A stretch of DNA of 49,204 nucleotides. It comes from Bacillus suaedaesalsae. GTDB taxonomy: Bacteria; Bacillota; Bacilli; Bacillales; SA4. Shown here one piece after another: positions 34,346-44,369 of the stretch. The stretch is taken from assembly GCF_016890225.1 (NCBI RefSeq), contig NZ_JAFELM010000009.1, positions 1 to 49,204 on the forward strand, written 5' to 3'. The translations under genes and the position numbers were made by a program. Position 1 is the first letter of the stretch, and the number at the start of each line of letters is the position of its first letter. The notes under the pieces were generated by a model, which was given only the letters and a program-made list of their open reading frames with translations, made no database searches and was not told the origin of the DNA.

Positions 34346-35578
34346 TTAAAAGTTCACATAATTTCTTGGGTTTCGTGCATTTGACTTACTCCATCCACCT
34401 ACATGGATTTCGAAATGTAAGTGAGGCCCCGTTGAACGGCCAGTGTTCCCCATGTATCCAAGAGTTTGACCTTGCCCAACGGCTTGTCCTACAGAAACAC
34501 TGCGGCTTTCCATATGGGCATATACAGTCGTATAAATTTTGCCATTCATACTATGAACAACGTATACAACATTCCCATAGCTTGAAGAGTATTTAGACGT
34601 ACTTACTGTACCTGCTGCAGCGGCTACGATTGGTACACTACCACCACGTTTTCCGATATCAATTCCGTTATGCATACGTCCCCATCTTGGTCCGAATTCA
34701 GATGTTACAGGGCCTGCCGCCGGGCGGATGAATCCAGTACTAGATGGTGAAGGATTTGTTACGGTTTGTCCTGCTTGTTTCTGCTTTTTTGCTTCTTCTT
34801 CAGCGCGCTTAATACGGGCAAGTTCTTTCACTATAGCTGCTTTTTCAGCGGCAATAATTGCAGCCTCATCTTCAATATCATGGATTTCATGTTGCATTTC
34901 TTCTTGCTTCGCTTCAAGTGTACCCATTAAGCTCTGCTTTTGCTTTGCTTGTGCTTTTTGTGTAACTAGTAGGTTTTCTAACTCACCTAAACGAGTTTCT
35001 AAACTTTGAAGTAATTCTTCTAGTTCATTCTTCTTTTTCTCAACTAGAGCTTTGTCTTCTTCATGTTGTTTAATGATATCTTTATCCGCTTTATAGATCG
35101 TAGAAACAGCTGTTGCACGGTCAATGAAGTCACTGAAACTCTTCGAGCCTAGTAAAACTTCTAAATATTGAACCATACCACCAGTGGCTTGCAGTGTTTT
35201 TACACGTTCCTTTAATAGTTCGTTACGCTCAGCAATACGTGCTTCCACTACTTTAATTTCTTCTTGTGTTTGAACGATGCCTTCTTCTGTTTTAATAATT
35301 TCAGCTTCTTGTGTTCGGATATTGTTACCCGTTTCAGCTTGTGCTAAATCTAACTGCTTAATGTCTTGATTTAATTTATCAATTTGAGCTTCTACCTGCT
35401 CAAATTCACCTTTTTTCTCATTCAATTCGGATTTTACTTCGGATTGTTTTTTTTCTAATTCTTTTTTCTGATTGTTTAAGTCTGACTTTGTACTTGCTGC
35501 TACTTCACTATAGCTTGCTAAAGACATCGTACTAACTGTTACAATGGCAACAACGAATGTTAATAATTTTCTCCTCAA
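34346..35578 (-). CDS. EnvC-like coiled-coil M23 (LytM) peptidase, probable FtsEX partner
   Basis: About 410 residues. The second of two in-frame TTG codons (35578) is preferred because GGGGAGG is 9-10 bases upstream; the other TTG is 35584. Signal peptide (LLTFVVAIVTVSTMSLASYS), long coiled coil (about 30-260, Lys/Glu/Gln-rich), and a C-terminal LytM domain (about 295-410) with HNGIDIGKRGG, VVYVVHSMNGKIYTTVYAHM and TGPHLHFEIHVGG. The zinc ligands H-x3-D, H and HxH appear present, so it may be an active endopeptidase, unlike E. coli EnvC. It follows ftsE-ftsX in the same direction, as in several bacilli. FtsEX controls coiled-coil peptidoglycan hydrolases (CwlO, EnvC), so this is its likely client. 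A palindromic repeat lies between it and ftsX. Confidence 0.9.
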   Translation of the reverse strand: MRRKLLTFVVAIVTVSTMSLASYSEVAASTKSDLNNQKKELEKKQSEVKSELNEKKGEFEQVEAQIDKLNQDIKQLDLAQAETGNNIRTQEAEIIKTEEGIVQTQEEIKVVEARIAERNELLKERVKTLQATGGMVQYLEVLLGSKSFSDFIDRATAVSTIYKADKDIIKQHEEDKALVEKKKNELEELLQSLETRLGELENLLVTQKAQAKQKQSLMGTLEAKQEEMQHEIHDIEDEAAIIAAEKAAIVKELARIKRAEEEAKKQKQAGQTVTNPSPSSTGFIRPAAGPVTSEFGPRWGRMHNGIDIGKRGGSVPIVAAAAGTVSTSKYSSSYGNVVYVVHSMNGKIYTTVYAHMESRSVSVGQAVGQGQTLGYMGNTGRSTGPHLHFEIHVGGWSKSNARNPRNYVNF

Positions 35579-35651
35579 CGTCAAAATCCTCCCCGAGATA
35601 AGCTTTTTCTATTTATCTATCATTCTTATACTTTGGCTATGTTAAACAATA

Positions 35652-35784
35652 ATGTTGATCTCCGCGTGCGGCACTCGCTTTCCGCGGGGTTGGCGGTGAG
35701 CCTCCTCGTCGCTATGCTCCTGCATGAGTCTCACCTGTCCAACTTCTCCCGCAGGAGTCTCGCACCTTCCACTACAATCAACAT
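35652..35784. repeat. Palindromic intergenic repeat, copy 2
   Basis: Outer arms ATGTTGAT / ATCAACAT, inner arms GGTGAG / CTCACC. It shares with copy 1 (8191-8283) the words CTTTCCGCGGGG, CCTCCTCGTC and TCCCGCAGGAGTC in the same order. GC-rich and noncoding, between ftsX and the EnvC-like gene. Confidence 0.82.
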
Positions 35785-35818
35785 ACAGCTAAAAATCCAC
35801 ACTGTACTTTAACAGGGC

Positions 35819-36712
35819 CTATACTTTAAGAAACTTACGAATCGAAACTAAGCTTCCCCATACTCCAATGAACGCTCCAAGTGCGATAAGTAAACCACTT
35901 AATTGGAATATAAATGGAGAGACTGGAAGTAATGTGAAGAATGTTCCTTCTAACTTTGGATTAGCTGTTGTGAATATATAGCTATAACTCCAAACGGTAA
36001 TAATGATCGGAATGATTGATCCGATTACACCAAGTAACAAACCTTCAATAAAAAATGGCCAGCGAATGAAACCGTTCGTCGCTCCCACAAGCTTCATAAT
36101 CTCAATTTCTCTTCTTCTCGCTATAATCGTAATTTTAATTGTATTTGAAATAAGGAACATGGCAGTGAAAAGCAGACCTACAATAATCGCAACCCCAATA
36201 TTTCTTGCGATTTCAAATCCTTTAAATAGCTTCTCTACAGTGCCTTTTCCGTAAAGAACCTTCTCTGTGTGATCGAATGTTTCAATTTGTTTTGCAACCT
36301 TCATCACCTGTGTCGGTTCTTCTGTTTTTACAATGTATACGTCATTAAGAGGGTTGTCCTGCTCAAACAACTCATAAGCTTGTCCTTCTTCTCCCATGCT
36401 TTCAATTAATTTATCCAATTGAGCATCTTTAGAAGAAAACGTAACTTTTTTTACTTCAGGTAATCGTTCAATTCTTTGTTGTAATAACTTGATGTCATCT
36501 TCGTTTGCACTAACATCAATGTGAACACTAATCTCAACATCAGATTCAATTGTTTTTGAAAATTGATTTAAGTTCATCATAATGGCAAGAAAGCTACCAA
36601 CTAATAGTAGCGTCACGGTTACCGCACTTACTGATGCAAATGTCATCCAGCCATTTCGAAAGATGTTTTTTACACCTTCACGCATATGGCGCACTAACGT
36701 TCTAGGATTCAT
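35819..36712 (-). CDS. ftsX: Cell-division ABC transporter permease FtsX
   Basis: About 297 residues from the ATG at 36712 (MNPRTLVRHMREGVKN) with GAGGTGAT upstream inside ftsE; an earlier in-frame start lies deep within ftsE and is unlikely. One N-terminal membrane segment (FASVSAVTVTLLLVGSFLAI), an extracellular domain (about 45-150), then three C-terminal segments (AIIVGLLFTAMFLISNTIKI, FFIEGLLLGVIGSIIPIIIT and one more). RREIEIMKLVGATNGFIRWP is the family signature facing FtsE. The gene overlaps the end of ftsE by about 11 bases, so they are coupled. FtsEX transmits ATP-driven changes to extracellular peptidoglycan hydrolases; the EnvC-like gene downstream fits. Confidence 0.96.
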   Translation of the reverse strand: MNPRTLVRHMREGVKNIFRNGWMTFASVSAVTVTLLLVGSFLAIMMNLNQFSKTIESDVEISVHIDVSANEDDIKLLQQRIERLPEVKKVTFSSKDAQLDKLIESMGEEGQAYELFEQDNPLNDVYIVKTEEPTQVMKVAKQIETFDHTEKVLYGKGTVEKLFKGFEIARNIGVAIIVGLLFTAMFLISNTIKITIIARRREIEIMKLVGATNGFIRWPFFIEGLLLGVIGSIIPIIITVWSYSYIFTTANPKLEGTFFTLLPVSPFIFQLSGLLIALGAFIGVWGSLVSIRKFLKV

Positions 36713-37388
36713 AACCGTAATCACCTCGCACTTCGTCTCGGGCAATTTTACCGTTTTCAATGGCAATAACACGCTTTCGAATCGTGTTTACAATTTCTCG
36801 GTTATGCGTTGCCATGACAATCGTTGTACCCCTAGTATTAATTTCTTCAAAGATGTTCATAATTTCCCATGATGTTTCAGGGTCAAGGTTACCTGTAGGC
36901 TCGTCCGCTATCATGACCTTTGGATTGTTCACGATCGATCTGGCAATTGATACACGCTGCTGCTCTCCACCAGATAATTCATCTGGTAAGAAGCGTGCTT
37001 TATGCTTTAAACGAACTAGATCTAAAACATCCATCACTCGTCTTTTAATATTCTTTGGGCTCTCTTCAATAACTTCAAGGGCAAATGCCACATTTTCATA
37101 TACCGTTAATTTCGGTAAAAGCTTAAAGTCCTGGAACACAACCCCAATGTTACGGCGTAATAATGGAACCTTGCTTTCCTTTAACTTTCCAAGGTTGATA
37201 TCATTAATTCTAATCGTTCCTTTTGTCGGCTTTTCTTCACGGTACATCATTTTAATGAACGTAGATTTACCCGCACCACTCGGACCAACGACATACACAA
37301 ATTCCCCTGGATTGATTTTTACATTTATACCGTTAACGGCAAGTACACCGTTAGGATACGTTTTATATACATCTATCATTTCGATCAT
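36702..37388 (-). CDS. ftsE: Cell-division ATP-binding protein FtsE
   Basis: 228 residues, normal length. Walker A GPSGAGKST (near 36), Q-loop VVFQDFKLLP, signature LSGGEQQRVSIARS (near 138), Walker B VMIADEPTGNLD and the H-loop MATHNRE are all intact. Cytoplasmic ATPase partner of FtsX. The 3' end contains the ribosome binding site and start of ftsX. The ATG at 37388 lies close behind a GTGATATAAC sequence, a modest site. The 299 bases upstream are AT-rich and should hold the promoter. Confidence 0.97.
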   Translation of the reverse strand: MIEMIDVYKTYPNGVLAVNGINVKINPGEFVYVVGPSGAGKSTFIKMMYREEKPTKGTIRINDINLGKLKESKVPLLRRNIGVVFQDFKLLPKLTVYENVAFALEVIEESPKNIKRRVMDVLDLVRLKHKARFLPDELSGGEQQRVSIARSIVNNPKVMIADEPTGNLDPETSWEIMNIFEEINTRGTTIVMATHNREIVNTIRKRVIAIENGKIARDEVRGDYGYES

Positions 37389-37650
37389 TTGTTATATCAC
37401 CTGACTTTTTGGAATTGTAATAAGGTTCTTAGAAACCTAGAAGAAACAAAACATAATTCCTATTATATTTCAAAACGTGACATCATTCGACAAAAATTAG
37501 AAATTCACGTAAATTTACCAGTACACTTTACATCTGTTTTTATTATAACACCAAAAATCGTCATTTTTAGCTAAAAAATATTACATTTATATTTCAACAT
37601 GCATATTTTGTATATTTTTGTATATAATAGTTGGCTTTGTTCAAAAAAAG

Positions 37651-37683
37651 AAAGAGTGCTGCCCTATAGACAACACTCTCTTT
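37651..37683 (-). terminator. Terminator after cccB
   Basis: AAAGAGTG / CACTCTTT-type stem around a 16-base loop, followed on the minus strand by CTTTTTTTG. Directly past the cccB stop. Confidence 0.75.
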
Positions 37684-37687
37684 AACC

Positions 37688-38026
37688 TTATTTTTTGCCA
37701 GCTAACCAAGCGGCAACGGCTTCGGCCTCTGCACCTTGGATAACTCCTTTTGGCATGTTTCCTTGACCGTTATGAATAATGTTTAGGATTTCTTCTTCTG
37801 AATACTTGCTACCTACCTTTGTTAAACCAGGACCCATTCCACCTTGCAAGTCCCCACCGTGACATCCTGCACAGCTCTTTTGGTAGATTGGTTCTGCAGC
37901 TGTTGTTTCAGCTCCTGATGTTTCTCCACCAGCTGATTCGTTCGGCGATGCTTCTTCATCTCCGCCACCACAAGCTGCGAGCGTTAACATTGCACCAAAT
38001 AAAATGACCATGAACGTCTTCTTCAT
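37688..38026 (-). CDS. cccB: Cytochrome c-551, membrane-anchored lipoprotein
   Basis: 112 residues. Lipoprotein signal with lipobox LAAC at about 17-20, an acidic Gly/Ser/Glu/Thr linker, then a small class I cytochrome c domain. Haem attachment is by CAGCH near 57, and the distal Met is in GNMPKG near 92. Electron carrier on the outer face of the membrane, as B. subtilis CccB. The position beside ftsE and prfB agrees with the B. subtilis arrangement. ATG preceded by AGGGGGATT. Own terminator. Confidence 0.95.
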   Translation of the reverse strand: MKKTFMVILFGAMLTLAACGGGDEEASPNESAGGETSGAETTAAEPIYQKSCAGCHGGDLQGGMGPGLTKVGSKYSEEEILNIIHNGQGNMPKGVIQGAEAEAVAAWLAGKK

Positions 38027-38081
38027 TTAATAAATCCCCCTAGGTATCATGTCGTGATTATTTTATCTTAAAAGTATTTTT

Positions 38082-38948
38082 TTATGTATTTTTAAATCCT
38101 TCTCCGAGCACTTCTGAAGCATTCGTAACAATTACAAATGCAGAAGCATCAACACGTTTTACCGTTTGTTTCAATTTCGTGAACTCTGACTGTTGAACGA
38201 CACACATTAAGATCGGACGTTCATCATCTGTATAGCCACCATAAGCAGACAGTCTTGTCACTCCACGATTTACTTCAGTGAAAATCGCTTGTCTAACTTC
38301 AGCTTCCTTATTTGTAATGATAATTGCCATCTTTGAATAACCAAAACCAACTTGTACAAGGTCAATCGTTTTACTTGTTACAAATAAGGCGATTAGAGCA
38401 TATAATCCAAGCTCGATATCAAACACAATAGCCGCAGTTAATACAATCAATCCGTCAATCATTGCTACACACGTACCGAGTGAGAAACCCGTGTATTTGT
38501 TCACGATTTGAGCGGCCAAGTCTACTCCACCAGTAGATGCTTTCCCTCTGAATACAATTCCAAGACCAAGACCGACTCCAATACCTCCAAATAAGGCGGC
38601 AAGTAGAGGATCTGTTGTCGCTGGTGCCATGTCATTTGTAAGATACACGACCCATGGTAAAAATAGAGTTCCTAACAAACTCTTCATACCAAATGCTCGT
38701 CCAATGATAATAATCCCTGCAAAGAAAAGGGGAACGTTTAACGCTAATTGAACAAACGCAGGCTCCCAGCCCAATGTTGCATCCAGGATCGTACTAATCC
38801 CACTTACCCCACCAGACGCAATTCGATTCGGTAATAAAAATAAATTAAACGCCAATGCAACAATCGCAGAACCAACTAATACATATATGTACTCTAATAT
38901 CCAACCAAACGGCTCTCCAATTGCCAACCTCTTCTGCCTATTTCCCAT
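38082..38948 (-). CDS. YitT-family membrane protein (YvjA-like)
   Basis: About 288 residues from the ATG behind GGGAGG; an in-frame TTG 15 bases upstream overlaps that site and is rejected. Five to six membrane segments (YVLVGSAIVALAFNLFLLP, VQLALNVPLFFAGIIIIG) carry the family motif GGVSGISTIL and GKASTGGVDLAAQIVNKY. A C-terminal DUF2179 domain follows (about 200-285; YSKMAIIITNKEAEVRQAIF, VTRLSAYGGYTDDERPILMC). The transported substrate, if any, is unknown. Its position between prfB and cccB fits B. subtilis yvjA. Confidence 0.9.
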   Translation of the reverse strand: MGNRQKRLAIGEPFGWILEYIYVLVGSAIVALAFNLFLLPNRIASGGVSGISTILDATLGWEPAFVQLALNVPLFFAGIIIIGRAFGMKSLLGTLFLPWVVYLTNDMAPATTDPLLAALFGGIGVGLGLGIVFRGKASTGGVDLAAQIVNKYTGFSLGTCVAMIDGLIVLTAAIVFDIELGLYALIALFVTSKTIDLVQVGFGYSKMAIIITNKEAEVRQAIFTEVNRGVTRLSAYGGYTDDERPILMCVVQQSEFTKLKQTVKRVDASAFVIVTNASEVLGEGFKNT

Positions 38949-38994
38949 GCTGAAACCTCCCAAAAAACCTTTTATATAATTATAGACTTTAGCC

Positions 38995-39033
38995 CTTTAA
39001 AGGAGTGGGGGACAGGCCCCCACTTCTTTAAAG
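38995..39033. repeat. Long hairpin with GGGGGACAGGCCCCC centre
   Basis: Inverted repeat with 17-base arms (CTTTAAAGGAGTGGGGG and its partner, one mismatch) and a 5-base loop. No T-run follows in either direction, so it is not a typical terminator. The GTGGGGGACAGGCCCCCAC core recurs between genes in many Bacillus genomes as I recall. It lies upstream of the yitT-family gene and could also be its regulatory structure. Confidence 0.7.
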
Positions 39034-39190
39034 CGTTAGTGTGTGAATATGTATATTTGCCGGTAGTGAGTATATCATGACCGTTTTGTTTTGTGAATGG
39101 CAGTCGTTTGACGTGTTAAAGGGGTAAATCGTTAAACAATAAAGCCTTTTCTTTAGTTTGCTTCATTGAATGAGAATTTAGGCAAAAATA

Positions 39191-39216
39191 AACCCCTTAT
39201 CTTTTGATAAGAGGTT
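39191..39216 (-). terminator. Terminator after prfB
   Basis: AACCCCTTATC / GATAAGAGGTT stem with a 4-base loop, followed on the minus strand by TATTTTTG; about 10 bases past the prfB stop. Confidence 0.85.
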
Positions 39217-39225
39217 CGAATTCTA

Positions 39226-40327
39226 TTATTGTAGCTTAGAGCGAAGGTACGCGTCGATAAATCCGTCAAGATCTCCATCCATGACGCTTTGTGTGTTTCC
39301 GATTTCGTAGTTCGTACGATGGTCTTTCACCATTGAGTATGGATGGAAGACATAGGAGCGAATTTGGCTTCCCCAACTAATATCATTTTTCTCTCCGCGA
39401 ATTTCATCAAGCTGTGCTTGCTGCTCTTCAATTTTCCGTTGATAGAGCTTCGCTTGTAACATCTTCATCGCACGTTCACGGTTTTTAATTTGAGAACGTT
39501 CTGTTTGACACGTGACAACTGTATTAGTTGGTGTATGCGTAATACGTACCGCAGAGTCGGTCGTATTAATATGCTGTCCACCCGCGCCACTTGCACGATA
39601 CGTATCAATCTTCAAATCTTCCGTACGAATATCAATATCAATTTCCTCATTAAACTCTGGCATAACATCACACGATACGAAAGACGTATGACGGCGACCT
39701 GATGAGTCAAATGGAGAAATACGTACTAAACGATGTACACCTTTTTCTGCCTTTAAATATCCATAAGCATTATGTCCTTGAATCAGTAATGTTACCGATT
39801 TAATCCCTGCTTCATCTCCTGGTAAGTAATCAAGAGTTTCTACTTTAAACCCTTTTCTTTCTCCCCAACGCGTGTACATACGAAGCAGCATCGAACCCCA
39901 GTCTTGTGATTCCGTTCCACCAGCACCTGGGTGTAATTCTAAAATTGCATTGTTTTTATCATACGGCTCACTTAATAGTAGCTGTAGCTCAAAATCGTTG
40001 AATGATTTCGTCACAGTTTTCACTTCACTAATTAACTCTTCCAGTAAATCAGCGTCATTCTCTTCTTTTAAAAGCTCATAAGTGACATCAAGGTTTTCAT
40101 ACGACTCTTGAAGTTCATTAAACTGGTTAACATGATCCTTTAACCCGTTTGCCTCATTGATGGTGGACTGAGCAGCCTGCTGGTTATCCCAAAAGCTTGG
40201 CTCACTCATGACCTCATCTAACTCCCTGATTCGTGCTTCCTTCTCTTCTAAGTCAAAGAGACCCCCTAAAGTCTTCTAAGCGTTGTTTCATTTTCTCTAA
40301 TTCATGTCTAATTTCTGATAATTCCAT
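39226..40327 (-). CDS. prfB: Peptide chain release factor 2 (programmed +1 frameshift)
   Basis: Recognises UAA and UGA at the ribosome and releases the finished chain. The first 24 codons run from the ATG at 40327 (behind GAGGTGAACGGAT) to CTT, then in-frame TGA at 40255-40253. The canonical site AGGGGGTCTCTTTGAC, with an internal Shine-Dalgarno AGGGGG and the CTTTGA slip, shifts reading by +1 to GAC, and 342 further residues follow: 366 in all. The later part carries [16 protein letters not shown], the GGQ loop ([10 protein letters not shown]) and the SPF anticodon mimic ([12 protein letters not shown]). The frameshift autoregulates RF2 level and is not a defect. The gene follows secA, separated by a terminator. 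Confidence 0.98.
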
Positions 40328-40363
40328 ATCCGTTCACCTCATGAAAAAATTCAATTTCATTAA

Positions 40364-40396
40364 AAAGCCTATGCACCCGAAAAGGGGCATAAGCTT
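40364..40396 (-). terminator. Terminator after secA
   Basis: AAAGCCTATGCACCC pairs with GGGGCATAAGCTTT (a few mismatches) around AAAA; T-run on the minus strand. It lies between the secA stop and the prfB start. Confidence 0.8.
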
Positions 40397-40452
40397 TCAT
40401 CTACCTTTTAGTATATCCATCCTATAACCAATAGTGCTCAAGAAAAACAAAT

Positions 40453-42966
40453 CTATGCATTCGCTCCACAGCATTGCTTATACTTTTTCCCACTACCACA
40501 AATACAAGCGTCATTACGACCAATATCTACACTTTTCGTAACTGGCTTTTTCTTAGGTGCTTCACCTTCAGCATTCGGGATAACAGCCTGACCCTTTGCA
40601 ACCTCTTGACGCTCTAAGTTATTGCGGATTTGTGCCTTCATGACATACGTCGCCACTTCTTCTTCAATTGCCGAAATCATGCTTTCGAACATCGCGAAGC
40701 CTTCCATTTGGTATTCACGAAGTGGATCAATCTGGCCATATGCGCGTAAATGAATACCTTGACGTAATTGATCCATCGCATCAATATGATCCATCCATTT
40801 ACTATCTACAGCACGAAGAACGATAACCTTCTCAAACTCACGCATTTGCTCAGGCTCAAGTTCAGCCTCTTTCTCATCATAACGCGTACGTACTTTTGTA
40901 TAAATATATTCAGAGATTTCCTCTGCTTCTTTACCTGTTAATTCTGTTTCTAGCAGCTCACCTTCACGAAGTAAGTTCGCCTCTACAAAGTCAGCAATTG
41001 CTTTTAAGTTCCACTCTTCTGGCTCATCACTAGCTGGGCAATGTGCTTCAACCGTACGGTCAATCGTTGACTTAATCATCGCTTCAACCACTTCACGTAG
41101 GTTCTCTGAAGCAAGTACGTCATAACGTTGTCCATAAATGACTTCACGTTGTTGACGCAGAACATCGTCATATTGCAGGAGTTGCTTACGAGCATCAAAG
41201 TTATTTCCTTCAACACGCTTTTGAGCAGATTCAACTGCACGAGAAACCATTTTACTTTCAATCGGTTGTGTATCGTCCATTCCTAGACGTTCCATCATTG
41301 CTCGCATATTATCAGAGCCAAATCGGCGCATTAACTCATCTTCCATTGATAAATAGAATTGAGTCATACCTGGGTCACCTTGACGACCCGAACGACCACG
41401 CAACTGATTGTCAATACGACGACTTTCATGACGTTCTGTACCAACAACTGCAAGTCCACCAAGCTCTTTAACTCCTTCACCAAGCTTAATGTCCGTACCA
41501 CGACCGGCCATATTTGTTGCGATGGTTACCGCTCCACGTTGACCTGCTTCTGCGATAATATCTGCTTCACGTTCATGATTCTTTGCATTTAACACATTGT
41601 GCTTAATGCCCTTTTTCGTTAAATATTTCGAAATCAATTCAGACGTTTCAACCGCTACTGTACCAACAAGTACTGGCTGTCCGTTCGCATGAAGCTCAGC
41701 AATACGTTCTCCAACGGCACGGAACTTGCCATCAATCGATTTAAAAATTAAATCCGGCTTATCATCACGAGCAATCGGTAAATTCGTTGGAATCGCCACA
41801 ACACTCATGTTATAAATATTACGGAATTCCTCTTCTTCCGTTTTCGCTGTACCCGTCATACCTGACAGTGTCTTGTACATACGGAAATAGTTTTGGAACG
41901 TAATCGTTGCAAGTGTCATACTTTCGTTTTGAATTTCTAGACCTTCTTTTGCCTCGATTGCTTGATGAAGACCGTCACTATAACGACGCCCCTTCATTAA
42001 ACGACCCGTAAATGAGTCAACGATAACAACTTCTCCGTCTTGTACAACATAGTCTGTATCACGGAACATACTTGCATGCGCTTTTAGCGCTTGGTTGATG
42101 TGATGAAGGATCGTCACGTTTTGCAGATCAAAAAGATTTTCAAACCCAAAAGCTTTCTCTGCTTTTGTAATTCCCTCTTCTGTCAACTGAACAGCCTTTG
42201 TTTTCACATCATACGTGTAATCTTCTTCGACCGTTAAATTACGAACAAAACCGTTCGCCTGAATATATAAAGTCGTCGATTTACGAGCAGACCCTGAAAT
42301 AATTAATGGTGTACGCGCTTCATCAACTAAAATCGAGTCAACCTCATCGATTACCGCAAAGTTTAACGGACGCTGTACCATATGTTCCTTGTAAAGAACC
42401 ATGTTATCACGTAAGTAATCAAATCCTAATTCATTGTTCGTGCTATATGTAATATCCTTCGCATAAGCTTCTATCTTTTCCTCGCGTGACATTCCAGTTA
42501 AGTTTAAACCAACTGTTAATCCTAAGAAGTTATATAACTCTCCCATTTCAGTTGCATCACGATTTGCTAAATATTCGTTTACTGTTACAACGTGAACACC
42601 TTTTCCAGAAAGAGCATTCAGATAAACAGGCATGGTAGACGTTAACGTTTTCCCTTCCCCTGTTTTCATCTCTGCGATATTTCCTTCATGAAGGGCAATA
42701 CCCCCCATTATTTGCACAAGGAATGGACGCTTTTCAAAGACACGAGTTGAAGCTTCACGTACTACTGCAAACGCTTCTGGCAAAATTGAATCTAGTGATT
42801 CTCCTTTTGCAATACGGCCTTTAAATTCTTCTGTTTTTTCACGTAATTGATCATCCGATAACTTACCAATATCCGCTCCAAGAGCATCCACTTGATGGGC
42901 AATCTTTTCATATTTATTTACTTGGCGTTGATTACCATCGAACACCTTTTTTAACATTCCAAGCAT
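40453..42966 (-). CDS. secA: Preprotein translocase ATPase SecA
   Basis: 837 residues, standard length for Bacillus SecA. It drives secretory proteins through SecYEG. Walker A MKTGEGKT (near 100), DEAD-type [13 protein letters not shown] (near 207), [13 protein letters not shown], the [11 protein letters not shown] motif, [13 protein letters not shown], and the C-terminal zinc tail [14 protein letters not shown], with four metal ligands present, are all intact. ATG behind AGAGGAGC at 8 bases. It is preceded by hpf and followed by prfB as in B. subtilis. The several giant secreted proteins in the window would use this route. Confidence 0.99.
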   Translation of the reverse strand: MLGMLKKVFDGNQRQVNKYEKIAHQVDALGADIGKLSDDQLREKTEEFKGRIAKGESLDSILPEAFAVVREASTRVFEKRPFLVQIMGGIALHEGNIAEMKTGEGKTLTSTMPVYLNALSGKGVHVVTVNEYLANRDATEMGELYNFLGLTVGLNLTGMSREEKIEAYAKDITYSTNNELGFDYLRDNMVLYKEHMVQRPLNFAVIDEVDSILVDEARTPLIISGSARKSTTLYIQANGFVRNLTVEEDYTYDVKTKAVQLTEEGITKAEKAFGFENLFDLQNVTILHHINQALKAHASMFRDTDYVVQDGEVVIVDSFTGRLMKGRRYSDGLHQAIEAKEGLEIQNESMTLATITFQNYFRMYKTLSGMTGTAKTEEEEFRNIYNMSVVAIPTNLPIARDDKPDLIFKSIDGKFRAVGERIAELHANGQPVLVGTVAVETSELISKYLTKKGIKHNVLNAKNHEREADIIAEAGQRGAVTIATNMAGRGTDIKLGEGVKELGGLAVVGTERHESRRIDNQLRGRSGRQGDPGMTQFYLSMEDELMRRFGSDNMRAMMERLGMDDTQPIESKMVSRAVESAQKRVEGNNFDARKQLLQYDDVLRQQREVIYGQRYDVLASENLREVVEAMIKSTIDRTVEAHCPASDEPEEWNLKAIADFVEANLLREGELLETELTGKEAEEISEYIYTKVRTRYDEKEAELEPEQMREFEKVIVLRAVDSKWMDHIDAMDQLRQGIHLRAYGQIDPLREYQMEGFAMFESMISAIEEEVATYVMKAQIRNNLERQEVAKGQAVIPNAEGEAPKKKPVTKSVDIGRNDACICGSGKKYKQCCGANA

Positions 42967-43061
42967 CGAAAACGCTCCTCTTTGTCTGAATCTTAGTTTT
43001 GATTACTATAATTTTACCATTATCTTATAATCCTTGCCAACAATATCAAGGACATGCAAAA

Positions 43062-43087
43062 TCGCAGTCACTTAAAAGTGACTGCGA
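43062..43087 (-). terminator. Terminator after hpf
   Basis: Perfect 12-bp stem TCGCAGTCACTT / AAGTGACTGCGA with a 2-base loop, then TTTTG on the minus strand; just past the hpf stop. Confidence 0.85.
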
Positions 43088-43099
43088 GATTTGTCATAT

Positions 43100-43651
43100 T
43101 TAACTCGGCTCAATAACCGCGTATTTTCCATCTTTACGTTTATAGACGACATTTGTATTGTTTGTCGAAGCATTTGTGTAAACGAAGAAATTATGACCAA
43201 GTAGATTCATTTGAAGAATTGCTTCCTCATTATCCATCGGTTTTAAATCAAATCGCTTCGTACGAACAACCTCTAGCTCGTCATCGTCCTCATCCTGGTA
43301 TGTACCTTTTGGTTCCACACCATTAACAAAATTTAATTTTACGGATCCTTGATCACGAAACTTTCGATTCACCTTCGTCTTATGCTTACGAATTTGTCTC
43401 TCCAGCTTATCCACCACTAAATCAATCGCTGCATACAAATCGTTGTGTGATTCTTCTGCACGTAGTGTCATATTGGACATTGGGATCGTCACTTCAATCT
43501 TTTGCTTGTTATGATAAACCTTTAAGTTTACGTTAACTTGTGAGTTAAGGCCTTCGCTAAAATACTTATCAAGCTTTCCAACCTTTTGCTCCACATAATC
43601 ACGTATCGCTGGAGTTACCTCAATGTTTTCACCACGAATGTTAAAATCCAT
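43100..43651 (-). CDS. hpf: Long-form ribosome hibernation promoting factor
   Basis: 183 residues (B. subtilis YvyD/HPf type). The N-terminal S30AE domain (about 1-100: FNIRGENIEVTPAIRDYVEQ, ending LERQIRKHKTKVNRKF) binds the 30S decoding centre. A charged linker follows, then the C-terminal dimerisation domain (about 125-183: RTKRFDLKPMDNEEAILQM, LLGHNFFVYTNASTN). Pairs 70S ribosomes into inactive 100S in stationary phase or stress. ATG behind AGGAGGAGTTCATGT. In B. subtilis it is under sigma-B and sigma-H; I could not assign such promoters here. Confidence 0.97.
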   Translation of the reverse strand: MDFNIRGENIEVTPAIRDYVEQKVGKLDKYFSEGLNSQVNVNLKVYHNKQKIEVTIPMSNMTLRAEESHNDLYAAIDLVVDKLERQIRKHKTKVNRKFRDQGSVKLNFVNGVEPKGTYQDEDDDELEVVRTKRFDLKPMDNEEAILQMNLLGHNFFVYTNASTNNTNVVYKRKDGKYAVIEPS

Positions 43652-43986
43652 ACATGAACTCCTCCTTTTAGTACAAGCTCCCTTACATTATTCTACGTTA
43701 CCCTAGTCCTATCCTCCTTAAACCTATAAAAAAGTTAGAATTTTTTGTGAATTATTGTATGTGAGGAAAAATGGGTTCATGACAAAAATACTGGATGTTA
43801 TTGGATATTTCTTTGTGGGTTGTTCTGGGGATCGGTGTAAGAAGCTAGGAGATTGTAAGTTAGAATTTCCCTAATGAATAAAGAAAAACCCACCGCAAAT
43901 GGGTGAGTTCTCTCTGTTGCTTTTAATTTCGTGCTATATAAGCGATGAAAAACAATAAGTCCTTCAGCGGTTATTTATAATAGAAA
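43652..43986. other. Gene-free stretch between csp and hpf
   Basis: 335 bases. Contains the hpf ribosome binding site and AT-rich promoter region, and near 43886-43908 a short ACCCA / TGGGT hairpin followed by TTTTTC on the minus strand, the likely csp terminator. Nothing else recognised. Confidence 0.6.
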
Positions 43987-44184
43987 TTAAAGCTTAGTTA
44001 CGTTAGAAGCTTGTGGTCCACGGTTTCCATCAACGATTTCGAATTCAACAGTTTGACCTTCTTCTAATGTCTTGAATCCATCAGTTTGGATTGCTGAGAA
44101 ATGTACGAATACATCGTCTCCGTCTTCGCGCTCGATGAATCCAAAACCTTTTTCTGCGTTAAACCATTTTACTTTACCTTGCAT
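43987..44184 (-). CDS. Cold-shock protein (CspA family)
   Basis: 65 residues from the ATG at 44184 ([18 protein letters not shown]); a GTG two codons earlier is possible. RNP1 (KGFGFIE) and RNP2 (VFVHFSAI) motifs are intact. Binds single-stranded RNA and DNA and melts mRNA structure at low temperature or in stationary phase. B. subtilis CspB, CspC and CspD are all close in sequence, so I give no letter. It stands alone between fliT and hpf. A leader of nearly 180 bases separates it from fliT; csp mRNAs commonly have long regulatory leaders. Confidence 0.95.
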   Translation of the reverse strand: MQGKVKWFNAEKGFGFIEREDGDDVFVHFSAIQTDGFKTLEEGQTVEFEIVDGNRGPQASNVTKL

Positions 44185-44369
44185 TGACACAACATTCCCT
44201 TCAAATCATATACTGTAGGCGTTTTACGTCCACAATTTGATGATACCGAATGAAAAAAAATTAGTCAATTTTTACTTTTCGAGTGAATTTTAGGCATTTC
44301 GACAAAGTTTTTATATACCATAAAACAAAGAAAATCCTGTAGGTTTTTTCTACAAGATTTTCATATCTT

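Noticed and set aside
38995-39033. Terminator of an upstream gene
   Set aside because: The stem is strong but no T-run follows on either strand, and prfB has its own terminator at 39191-39216; recorded as a repeat instead.
40253-40255. prfB as a broken gene
   Set aside because: The in-frame TGA sits in the standard programmed frameshift site; both parts are conserved.
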